Under the pieces are notes generated by a model. It did no database searches. It saw only the letters and a program-made list of their open reading frames with translations, and was not told the origin of the DNA. DNA of 64,000 bases from positions 105,805 through 169,804 of the forward strand of contig JAGEMR010000061.1 in NCBI GenBank assembly GCA_021030915.1. Reading direction: 5' to 3'. This document shows, in pieces, positions 1 through 9,555 of this stretch; the stretch's first letter is position 1; each line of letters begins with the position of its first letter. The stretch is from Astrothelium macrocarpum (taxonomy: Eukaryota > Ascomycota > Dothideomycetes > Trypetheliales > Trypetheliaceae). The position numbers and the translations under genes were made by a program.

Positions 1-308
1 TGGAGGATCGAGGGGAAGGGGAAGGCTTACAGGATGAAATTGTTGAAGTCAAATGGGTTGTCATGCAGCATAATTCTGCCAGCATATCCAACAACCTCAA
101 GAATGAGACCACAGATCATGCCGACCAGGAATCCCCAAGTCTTGTACTTAACGCCGAGCCCGAGCTGCGCAATCAGAAGCAGGCCAAAAGCAGCAGCATA
201 GACAGCATTGCCAACAAGCGTGGGTAGATATTCCACCTGAGCGCAGCTGAGGGGACATGTTCCCACGGTGCAGTTGTCAGTGATTTGGAGAGGACAAGAG
301 TCTGGCAT
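1..308 (-). CDS. RTA1-like membrane protein, first exon (partial)
   Basis: The ATG at 306-308 opens a 278-nt exon that ends at base 31 in a GTAAGC donor, so the gene continues off the left edge. The roughly 92 residues have a Cys-rich N-terminus (four Cys in the first 22 residues), then two hydrophobic segments (about residues 33-50 and 58-76), and end in the NPFDFNNF stretch that follows the second membrane helix in RTA1-family proteins. These are seven-helix plasma- or vacuolar-membrane proteins linked in yeast to lipid export and resistance to aminocholesterol. It is transcribed away from the glycosyltransferase starting at 1005, with about 700 bp between the two starts. The family call is fairly safe; substrate and exact role are unknown. 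Confidence 0.75.
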
Positions 309-1004
309 CTCGGCTGTAAAATCGAAAAGATGAGAGTTAAATTGTAGGGCGAAGAAGCAGGAAAAACAAAAAAGAGAGGCTCGTGGCTATGATATTTTGC
401 ACGATTGACTTGACGGTTTGATTTGGGTCCATCATCACGAAGCGCTCCGTTTCGTACCTATATATGTCCTCTCCACTATTCGCAGCCTTAACATCGACTC
501 TCAGGATCTGCATGTCTTCGCAATTTACGATTTCAATCCAAAAGGGGTTAGATGCTTACGAGACAGCCCTTTAACCAGCGTGTCCAGCGTTAGTCTCGAG
601 ATCTGTATTTCGCGAAGCAGCGAGGCTTGGAGGACCGGGCAGCGAGCAGGGAAGCAAGTAAGCGTTGACCCGTGGCGCATCGACGCGCTATCCAGCTGAG
701 AGTAGTTAAGCCTGTCTAGGCGACGACTCTTGATTGGCGTACGTGCGAGTATCTCGTATCCATCTAACCAAAAACAGCCTCGTAATTGTCTAACTAGAAA
801 AGGAAGTGCGCCTTCTAACATCCAGTTCGCAATGTGGTTGAACAGAGAAAATATAATTGATAACAGGTTAATATATTAAATAGCTCAGTCTACAGCCGCG
901 TCACCTTGCTCAGCCACTCGTTTGAGTCGCTTTCCCACGACATAATACCTACTAATGCCATGACTGACTGAGATGGACCCAGCCTGCCTTCTCTCATTAA
1001 CACC
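309..1004. other. divergent intergenic region
   Basis: Shared upstream region of the RTA1-like gene and the glycosyltransferase. No supported gene. The sequence around the downstream start is a good fungal context (CACC before ATG at 1005). Confidence 0.4.
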
Positions 1005-4000
1005 ATGAACACCCAATCTCTCCGAAAAGGGAGTCGAGCCGTCCCGGAGACCGTGGTGCAACAATCCACACTTCAGCAGGCAGAAGCTGCCACTACCGTC
1101 CAGACCGATCCCACAAGACCCACGGGACGGGAGATCCTCCTGCAAGAGACTGATCTCATTACTTCCGATGTGGCCGAGGACGACATACCACCTCCTACTT
1201 ACGGCGAGCTCTACGATGAGATTCGTAGCGAAAAGAACGGCCTGGACACCAGTGTCCGTGCCACCGATGACGGCCGTGTCAACATCCGCATCAATCAGTT
1301 CAATCGCCGTTTGTCCCAGATCTTTACTCCTGCTTTACTTCAACAGAGTGTCCAAGATAGTCATCCGCCTCCTCCCCCCTACATTCCCCATTCCTTGGGA
1401 GGCGAGGAGGGAGTTCCTCCACCCCCGCCCTTGAACATCGTCATCCAGGTCGTGGGCTCTCGCGGAGACGTGCAACCCTTCGTTGCCTTGGGAAAAGTCT
1501 TACAAAATACCTACGGCCATCGCGTGCGTCTAGCGACTCATCCCACCTTCAAGGACTTCGTTCAGGAGCATGGCCTGGAATTCTTTAGCATTGGCGGCGA
1601 CCCCACTCGGCTAATGGCCTTCATGGTTAAGAATCCCAGCCTGAAGCCGGGCTTTCGCAGTGTAGTGAGCGGAGACGTCGGCCAGCGAAGAAAAGATGTT
1701 GCCGAGTACATTCAGGGCTGCTGGCGATCATGTTACAAAGCCGATGACGGAACCGAAGATGACCTTTCTGAGCCCTCTGGAAACGACACTGGCTCTAAGC
1801 CTACGGCAAAACATTTCGTTGCCGACTGCATCATCGCCAATCCCCCAAGTTTTGCCCATATCCATTGCGCAGAGAAGCTAGGCATCCCGCTCCACATCAT
1901 GTTCACTATGCCATACTCTCCTACCCAGGCCTTTCCTCATCCCCTGGCTAACATTCAATCCTCGAATGCCGACCCTCGACTCACTAATTATATCAGCTAC
2001 GCCATGATCGAACTCCTCTCGTGGCAGTTCCTAGGCGGCATCATCAACCGATTTCGCGTGAAATGTCTCGGTTTGGATCCCCTAAGTATGATCTGGGCCC
2101 CCGGGATGCTTCAGCGTCTTAAAATCCCTTACACCTACTGCTGGTCTCCGGCCCTAATACCCAAACCGAAAGACTGGGGCTCTCATGTATCTATCTCTGG
2201 GTTCTGCTTTCTCGACTTGGCCTCTAATTACACCCCTGCCCCTAACTTACAGGCATTTCTCAACGACGGTCCACCTCCCGTCTATATTGGATTCGGGAGC
2301 ATCGTTTTGGACAATCCTAATGCGATGACGGAACTTATTTTCGAGGCCGTGAGAAAGGCTGGCCAGCGTGTCCTTCTTTCTAAAGGCTGGGGAGGCATGA
2401 GCGTAGACGAGCTTCATATCCCTGATGGCGTCTTCATGCTAGGTAACGTGCCGCATGACTGGCTTTTTAAGCACGTCTCGTGCGTCGTGCACCATGGTGG
2501 CGCAGGAACCACGGCGGCAGGCATCACCGCAGGCCGGCCGACTTTGATTGTTCCCTTCTTTGGAGACCAGCCTTTCTGGGGCACCATGGTCGCCCGAGCA
2601 GGCGCAGGTCCCGATCCAATCCCTCACAAACAGCTCACAGCGGACAAACTAGCCGATGCCATCAACTTCTGTCTAAGACCCGAAAGCCTGGAACGCGCCA
2701 AAGAGCTCGCAAGCAAGATCGCGGCGGAGCGAGGCAGCGACATGGGTGCTCAGTCGATCCATCAATTTCTCGAGCCTGACCGACTCCGTTGCACCCTTGC
2801 ACCATCCCGAGCCGCTGCGTGGCGCGTCAAGCGCACCAAGGTCAGGTTGAGTGCTTTTGCTGCCTGTACTTTGGCGAATGAAAATCTTTTGGATTTCCAT
2901 GACTTGAAGCTCTTCAGACCACAAGAACATTACACCGACGAAGGTCCCTTGGACCCAGTGTCCGGAGGTTTTACGGCATTTTTGGGGGCGGTCGGCGGCA
3001 TGATGATGGGGCTAGCCGATGTGCCTTCAGAGACTTGGAGAGCTTTGCAAATTCCGGCTGGGCGTAGCCGACAGCAGTCCCAAGCATCAGTGCCGACAAT
3101 CGCGAGCAAAAGCGAGGCCTCACATGGGGTGGAGAGATCAAATCCGTTGAATTCGCCTGGACAAAGTGACACGAGCTTGATTGTGGAGGACTCTCTTGCT
3201 GATTTTCGGAGCCCTCCCAACCTCTCCGGTCGGTCAACTCCCACTTCGAACGTCGGATCAAGCTCTATGCGCGGCCCATTGCAAAGCCAGCTGAAGCCCA
3301 AACAAGACGACGCTAGCCGAAGTCGATCCCGCAATCAGAATGAACCTGGCTCCAGCAAAGACCCTGACATGCTGCGCCCGACTGGCGTGCACATGAGCAG
3401 AGGCGCCGGGCGTTTCGTAAAGGCGGTTGTGCAGGCACCTGTGGATATTTCAGTGAATTTTACGAGAGGCTTTCACAATATCCCTAAGCTTTGGGGAGAC
3501 GATACCGTGCGCCCTCAAGAAAGGGTCAACGACTTAAAGTCAGGCGTCAAGGCAGTGGGAAGAGAGTTTAGCTTTGGCTGGTACGATGGCGTCATTGGCC
3601 TCGTCACTCAGCCCTGGAAAGGCGCCCAGAAAGAGGGTGCAAGCGGCTTTGTCAAAGGAGTCGGCAAAGGGATCGGAGGTTTCATAGCCAAGCCGGGCGC
3701 AGCCAGCCTTGGTATCCTCGGTCATACGATGCAGGGGTTCAGCAAAGAGGTGCAGAAGTTGTTCGGTAGCGATGTGCAGAATTACATCGTCGCGTCCAGG
3801 ACAGCTCAAGGATACGAGGAGTGGCTGCAGAGCTCCGATTTAGAAAAGCAAGACGTCATCGTTCGGTGGAAGCTGATCCAGAAGTACCTCAAGAAAAAAC
3901 GCAAGCCTGACGAGATGGTGGGAGATATCCTGGAAACACAGCGAAAGATGAACATGGAGGGTAGAGAGGCCCGCCAAAACTGCAGACATACGGCGAGTTT

Positions 4001-4721
4001 CGCTCAGTCTGCCAGCGCGGATGCTCCGAATCTATATTCCGAGAGTATCATCCTTGACACGAGTAGTTCACAGACCCCTGAAGAATCGCTGGGAGCGGCT
4101 GAAATCAGCGAAACGAACCGACTGTCAGTCCAGGAGACATCACGTGGAGATGCAGAAGAGGATGCCAATGTGGAGCGGGCGATCCAGGAAAACGTGTCCC
4201 AGCGTCAGTGCCAACGGCAAGAAGCTGCAGATCATCAGGCAGATCAGGAGAGTTTGTACCAGGTGATGGCGGCCAGCGAAGCAGAAGCTCGGCAACACGC
4301 AAACGAAGCATTGGAATATGAGAAACAGCTCAAGCGAGTCATGGCGCAGAGTCTGAGGGAACAGAGACGGAGGGACAGCGACAGTGAATGGGAGTCGGAT
4401 ATAGGTCTCAATAACGAGGACGATGATGAATTCGAGCGGGCAATGAGGAACTCCGAAAAAATGGCGAAGAAGGCGGCGACCGTGGCTGGTGGGTCACCAG
4501 GCGTCCAGCAACCCTCTTCATATGATCCGAGGCATCTCGCGGGCACTACGCAAAGTGAGTTTGAGGCGCAACAACAGGGCCAGCGGGGAGAGAAAACGAC
4601 ACAAGAGAGGACGGAAGAAGAGATTGTGATAGAGTACATCAAGAAGCAAAGCCTCTTGGAAGTGCACCATTTAGAACAAAGGCAAGGGCCGTGCTACAGC
4701 AATAGAGGACAAGGACGATGA
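1005..4721 (+). CDS. UDP-sugar:sterol glycosyltransferase-like protein with UIM tail
   Basis: Single-exon gene of 1238 aa. After a Pro-rich segment, residues about 143-220 form the N-terminal glycosyltransferase-28 fold starting NIVIQVVGSRGDVQPF, as in sterol 3-beta-glucosyltransferases. The UDP-binding half has the HHGGAGTTAAG motif near residue 496, followed by PFFGDQPFWG. The family moves glucose from UDP-glucose to the sterol 3-OH on cytosolic membrane faces. The GRAM and PH domains of Atg26 are absent. Residues about 800-930 resemble the C-terminal VPS13/ATG2 segment (FSFGWYDGVIGLVTQPWKGA, then VKGVGKGIGGFIAKP). The last 200 residues hold about five short helices with the ubiquitin-interacting pattern hydrophobic-x-x-A/V-x-x-x-S (near residues 1052, 1085, 1110, 1144 and 1208). 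Catalysis is likely; sterol as acceptor is inferred from family. Confidence 0.85.
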   Translation: MNTQSLRKGSRAVPETVVQQSTLQQAEAATTVQTDPTRPTGREILLQETDLITSDVAEDDIPPPTYGELYDEIRSEKNGLDTSVRATDDGRVNIRINQFNRRLSQIFTPALLQQSVQDSHPPPPPYIPHSLGGEEGVPPPPPLNIVIQVVGSRGDVQPFVALGKVLQNTYGHRVRLATHPTFKDFVQEHGLEFFSIGGDPTRLMAFMVKNPSLKPGFRSVVSGDVGQRRKDVAEYIQGCWRSCYKADDGTEDDLSEPSGNDTGSKPTAKHFVADCIIANPPSFAHIHCAEKLGIPLHIMFTMPYSPTQAFPHPLANIQSSNADPRLTNYISYAMIELLSWQFLGGIINRFRVKCLGLDPLSMIWAPGMLQRLKIPYTYCWSPALIPKPKDWGSHVSISGFCFLDLASNYTPAPNLQAFLNDGPPPVYIGFGSIVLDNPNAMTELIFEAVRKAGQRVLLSKGWGGMSVDELHIPDGVFMLGNVPHDWLFKHVSCVVHHGGAGTTAAGITAGRPTLIVPFFGDQPFWGTMVARAGAGPDPIPHKQLTADKLADAINFCLRPESLERAKELASKIAAERGSDMGAQSIHQFLEPDRLRCTLAPSRAAAWRVKRTKVRLSAFAACTLANENLLDFHDLKLFRPQEHYTDEGPLDPVSGGFTAFLGAVGGMMMGLADVPSETWRALQIPAGRSRQQSQASVPTIASKSEASHGVERSNPLNSPGQSDTSLIVEDSLADFRSPPNLSGRSTPTSNVGSSSMRGPLQSQLKPKQDDASRSRSRNQNEPGSSKDPDMLRPTGVHMSRGAGRFVKAVVQAPVDISVNFTRGFHNIPKLWGDDTVRPQERVNDLKSGVKAVGREFSFGWYDGVIGLVTQPWKGAQKEGASGFVKGVGKGIGGFIAKPGAASLGILGHTMQGFSKEVQKLFGSDVQNYIVASRTAQGYEEWLQSSDLEKQDVIVRWKLIQKYLKKKRKPDEMVGDILETQRKMNMEGREARQNCRHTASFAQSASADAPNLYSESIILDTSSSQTPEESLGAAEISETNRLSVQETSRGDAEEDANVERAIQENVSQRQCQRQEAADHQADQESLYQVMAASEAEARQHANEALEYEKQLKRVMAQSLREQRRRDSDSEWESDIGLNNEDDDEFERAMRNSEKMAKKAATVAGGSPGVQQPSSYDPRHLAGTTQSEFEAQQQGQRGEKTTQERTEEEIVIEYIKKQSLLEVHHLEQRQGPCYSNRGQGR

Positions 4722-6038
4722 AGACTCGTAGAAGGCATTGAAGTTAGGTATTCAAGGACACGTATATGATGCGGAGTACCGGTACGGGGAGGCAGTGATG
4801 TGATCAATCTTGTTTTCCTTCAGACGAATAAACTCGAAATACCCAGGCTATAGGATAGCAGATTATCCTGGGACATCCAAAAACCGATTTACGACCTTCA
4901 GCCAGATATGGGATCCCATTGGTGGGCCTCGTCAACTCCTAGATTATGCTTTTCCCATCAGATTGTTTGCGTTTGCGTGAGATCTTCAATCATGGCTCTA
5001 TCCAATTGCGGTGAGAAGATTATTCGATTTTATCTCAACATCGAATCACGTTCCCCTTGAAACTCTTCAGCTTATGTGGTCACGCTTCCTGACCGTATGT
5101 AGACATTACCGTTGCTGGACGGCCTGATAGTCGTTTCGGAAGTTTCGACTTACCGCCGCTGGTTTTTTGTACCCACAAAATAGATGGCGGTGATCATGCT
5201 CGTATAGTTGTGCTGCCGAGCCGTCTAATTTGGGGGATATGATTTTTCCAGTGAGCTTAGCTGAAAAGCTATATTCCCAAAGCTGTACACGGACGCACAA
5301 GCTGGCGTGCTACATAGTTATAGCACTATGTGATTACACGATATAGACTAGAGCAGAGTAATCTGACTCCGAGACGAATGCTGCGCATAGGCAAGATGAA
5401 CAACTCATATCGTACCAGCTGGAAGCAGCACTATCCTTAGGTCGGTTCCTATGCGGTCTTCTGGCGTACATTGAGGGGTTCATCACAGAGCGTAGAACGA
5501 GGAATGTTGAGCGCTCCACTCCGGAGGCGGTTATCCATGGAGGGAGGAACATCGTCCGTCCTCGCAGGAAATGGTATTGTATCTATCTGTATACCAGATT
5601 ATTCTTCCAGGAGCCAGACTTCCCGGCCCTCGGGTGATACGGAATCAAATAAGTAGTGATTCGATAGATTAGGTAGCCTAGTAGCGCTTGAAGCTTCGCG
5701 TATTAGCTAGCATTCGCCAAGAGCATCGTGAAAATGGACGTAGACGATTTAGATATTGTGGAGGATGTGGGACTAACCTAGACGGCGCAGTGCTCGCAAA
5801 AATGCCTCACCACAAGGCGTGGAAGTCTTCGCAGCACGTGCGGCAGGGCGCTTCTGTGCGAGGGTAAAGAAAGGGGAAACGAAAGGTGAAAAGAATTGTG
5901 ATAAAACCGCCAGGTCGGGGTGGTGGCTGTCATTTTACACAGTCGGCCTCCGCCTCGGCGAGGTCAGACACCACTGATGCGCCGAGCCGTCAGTGTCAAC
6001 GGTGTCATTACCACATCGAGGGACCAAGTTAGCTCAGT
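4722..6038. other. gene-free stretch
   Basis: No open frame here reads like a protein. The 3' end of the glycosyltransferase transcript probably lies in the first few hundred bases. I see no repeats or RNA genes. Confidence 0.4.
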
Positions 6039-7095
6039 GTGCGAACTATCATAACTGGAACTTCCGACTCGGGTGCTCGTTTGGAGCATGAATTCTACTT
6101 TCGATGCCTTCGGTGGGGTCCAGAGCAGCATTCAATAGTCAATTTTTTGTCTCACTCCGTTGTAGTCCTAGCTAACAAAGTATCTATAGAGAACATGACG
6201 ATAGCCGAGCGGATGCAGGCCATAGTCATTACCGCACTGAGATTTATGACACGCATCACCTCAACGAGATCATCGAAGTGGACGCGCTCGGTATCTTTTT
6301 CGGAACCTCGTCAAACAGGTCGCTGATGGACCTTGCCAGCCACACGTCTCTCATACGTCCTCCTGCACCCAAGAAACTCACAACTGCTTTAATCAGGAGA
6401 ATGATGGCTCAACCCAAATTGGTTAATCAAAAGATGGGGTGCGATACACAGAAAGCGGCTCTTCCAGGATCTGGAAAGTGCATGAAAGCAGCTCGGGTGG
6501 AGGATCCCGTCATTTGTGCTAAGTACGATCATTTGCGAAAGTGGTATCATTCGCTTAGGCCGCTTCTCTTGACGAGAAGCGCGATCAGATTCAACCTGAC
6601 TACTTCAGCGCCGTCGGAGCACGCTGCATCGACTTGCAAGGCCGTGGCTACAAAATAACGCAGCCGAACCCTGAAAAACCAACATTTGAGGTGCCCAAGC
6701 GAGCCGCGTTGGCTGATCTGCTGTTCCCCAAAGCGTATGAGAGTGTGAAGCGGGAGGACATTGTGGACTGGCCGTCAGAGACGCATCACTGCACGCTCTT
6801 CACTGTCCTTGCGTTGTCATGTTCTCGCCGTTGCTCTCCCGCCCGAAGAACCAAGAAAGTTGACCCAATGGCTTGTATTGAAGCGGATAACGACGAATAG
6901 AGTCAGGACCAATATCCACCCATCTGTTCTGGCACTCTGTGCCTCTTTGGCCAAGAGTTAACTCGTTATCTGCGAAAGACGGCAAGCAATACTTCTCCAA
7001 GCCTTGCCCACACCCAGCCTGCTCGGACCAGTATCTCCGGGATGCCATGGAGTTCTCCTCTCACGCTCAAACCGTACATGATGTCCGTCCTTGGA
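6039..7095 (+). pseudogene. decayed DUF3435 tyrosine recombinase, C-terminal part with zinc fingers
   Basis: Pieces of one protein are read in at least three frames in the right order. Near 6180-6220 is KVS..MTIAERMQ, then after a frame change GHSHYRT...YDTHH...VDALGIFFGT (about 6220-6330), matching the end of the DUF3435 recombinase domain, where the GHSxYRTxxxHY segment carries the catalytic end. LRKWYHSL and DEKRDQIQPDYF follow across another shift near 6560. Further on come YPPICSGT (about 6915) and a C2H2-like unit, CPHPAC...HAQTVH (about 7007-7070), which is the usual zinc-finger tail of the family. DUF3435 proteins are tyrosine recombinases that include the captains of Starship elements. 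There are several frameshifts and internal stops and no N-terminal half, so it is inactive. Confidence 0.7.
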
Positions 7096-8318
7096 GTCAA
7101 TTTCACATTGTAGAAACCGGACGTCATGACTGTAGGGCAATTGGCGGGAAAGTAGATGGGAGGACGGACTGAATTAGATCTTTGGCAGCAAAAGCAGGCA
7201 CTTGGGAATAGTCTTTCGTTCTTTCATACTGCGGCAATGTCATTCCGATAGTCATAAGGAATTTATCAATGTCAGTATGATAGCAAACGTTTCCTCCTAT
7301 GCACGTTTCACCATCTCTATAACTTGTTCTAAACAGCATCTAATTCGCCTACAAAGCCTGAAAGGACGCCAGTAAGTTTGTTTCCCCTTTTTACGCTATG
7401 TAAGCCATCTTGCAGCAAGTTGTGGTTTAGATAGTGAGATCTGAAAGCGAAGTCAACACATCTTTGAGCGTTTCGTAAAATAATTGCTACCGAACACATT
7501 GAAAAACCTATACGTTGCGTCATATTTAAGTAGAGATTTGAGACCAAAGAGCTGCGTGTCCTAAAGAGTATCGTTAAGCGAGATAGCATCCAAAAACCAG
7601 CGACTACCCTGTAGAGTGCTTCAAAATAACTTTTTCGTTTTAAAATTCAGAATTGAATTTTCGTTCGAGATTCGGTAAGTGATGGTCACGTGATCATTTT
7701 CTCGGAAAGTAAGGTAACATTTCCCTCCCAAACAGTCTCCTACCAATTGCTACTACGCCGTCAATTCATCCTCGATAGTCAGCGTGACAGAGGTTGCGTT
7801 GTATCTAAACAAGTAGATTTCAGTGAAATTCACAATAATAGCAGCACTGTACGGTAAATCAGCTGTTGATTGGTCAATATGCCTTATGTAGATCAACGAT
7901 TGGCTTTAAGGACTCCGCTTGGTGTCAGTCTGTGCACGCAGAGTTGCCCGCGCCATCCCCAACTAAGGGCACCGCCTCACCAGCCTCACCGGTTTGTGGC
8001 TATGAAATGGCTCATGTTTACATATATACTCACCAGTGGCGCCCCTTGATTGGAGATGTCACAGTCAGTCCGCATGCACGCTGAGGCCATCGACTCTGAA
8101 GTTGTTAGATTCAGTCTACAGCAGGTAGGCGCGTCCGGCTAACAGCGTTGACCAGCGCATCCTATGGATCCGTGCTAATATGGTCTGATTAGATCCAAAA
8201 AATGAATTTAAAAGGTAGTTTCGGATGATAGGTCAGATAAGGTGCAATCTGTGAAGAATTCATACAGTTGAGCGAATGGGGTAACGTTCAATCAGCCTCA
8301 GTCGTCTTCGATTCATAA
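7096..8318. other. gene-free stretch
   Basis: Nothing protein-like is supported. The only recognisable local signal is a palindromic TCACGTGA at 7686-7693. Confidence 0.35.
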
Positions 8319-8326
8319 GGACTTCC
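8319..8326. repeat. target-site duplication, left copy (GGACTTCC)
   Basis: Exact 8-bp direct repeat flanking the foldback element; the partner copy is at 8603-8610. Confidence 0.75.
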
Positions 8327-8602
8327 CTACGGGCACATGAAATCAGCAAATTACACCGGATTTTGATGCGAAATACACTGAATGGTGTATTTTCCACCAC
8401 TTTCACGCTAAACAGGATGCAATTTACACTATTTTATGGTGTATCAAATGGGACTGGTCCGTGCGAGTCCCATCTGACACACCATAAAATGATGTAAATT
8501 GCATCTAAAAAGATGTAAATTACACCTCAAGTGGTGGATAATATACCACTCGGTGTATTTCGCACCAAAATCCGGTGTAATCGCGGTTTTCTTGTGCCCG
8601 TA
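8327..8602. mobile_element. foldback MITE with long inverted repeats
   Basis: A 276-bp non-coding element whose two halves are reverse complements of each other along almost the full length. It begins CTACGGGCACA and ends TGTGCCCGTA. The arms carry matching blocks such as TTACACCGGATTTTG, ATACAC..A.TGGT and GATGCAATTTACA, and the centre is itself a small hairpin (ATGGGACT/AGTCCCAT around 8448-8474). The 8-mer GGACTTCC lies directly on both sides (8319-8326 and 8603-8610), which looks like a target-site duplication. An 8-bp duplication suggests movement by a hAT-type transposase; a 7-bp reading (GACTTCC with symmetric 11-bp ends) also fits. Many internal GGTGTA/TACACC units repeat along the stem. 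Confidence 0.85.
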
Positions 8603-8610
8603 GGACTTCC
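8603..8610. repeat. target-site duplication, right copy (GGACTTCC)
   Basis: Exact 8-bp direct repeat flanking the foldback element; the partner copy is at 8319-8326. Confidence 0.75.
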
Positions 8611-9540
8611 TGTATTGGGTCGATTCTCACGATCAATAGCGCCATAGGCCAGACGCGCCTGCACCGTCAACTCATGCACCAAGGACGACCCAGGCTGACT
8701 GAATATCTTCTCTTTCAATAAATTTAAATATTCCTTCGCAGATCATGCCTCATTGAGCTTGTTGTTCATATTTTCTGTCACGGCTGACCAGGACGCGCAT
8801 TTTGATTGGATCTCAAATTCGATGTTGAATTTTGATCCAATCAGATCAGATCAGCGCTGCCTAGAACCTGCGCTTCGCCCCCATCAGGCTGCATCCTGCC
8901 ATGCCGGGCAACTCTGCACTAGCTCGAGGATTAATTCCTCTACCAATGGGATTTCAGCTCGGGCTCACCGTATAGAGTGGTGGTTACTTGATGCGTCTCT
9001 GTTGGACCAGTAGCCGTAGCAAGGCTCACGCTAAGGTCTCCACGCTCAACAGGGGGGTCGCTCATCGTTCTTCTGCGAACTTGCACCGCCCTTGGATCTG
9101 GAGAGCAAAAGGTTCTGTTTCTCTGCACGTGACCTTGTCTCTGTGAGCACCTAATTTCGTGTATCAGATGGAAACGTAAATAGCAGCCGTAGCCCACATA
9201 CGAACCCACAGGAATTCAGACAATTTCAACAATTTTAAAGCTGTGATTAGAGCACTTTCCAAGTATAATTGAATTCCCATAAAGTTGCCGCGATGTTGAT
9301 CGCCCGGTAATGAAGAATGAAAATGCTCTTCCAAACTCAGTCTTGAAGGGTGAAGTCAGCAACATGCACGTGACCGGAACAAGTTTTCTTCCTAACCTGG
9401 GCTGTGAAGAGGCTTAGTTTAGGCAGGAAGCTGCTCGACACGGCCAACCTTTTGGTACTTTAAAACCATGGATTAGAACGTCTCATCCACGCGACCCATG
9501 GGGTCGAGCGAGGTCCCATGAATCTTCCAAAGCTCCCCAA
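8611..9540. other. gene-free stretch
   Basis: No supported gene. It contains a small imperfect palindrome at about 8799-8843 (GATTGGATC ... GATCCAATC with AAATTC/GAATTT inside). No function assigned. Confidence 0.35.
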
Positions 9541-9555
9541 TTGGCAAGCGAGATC

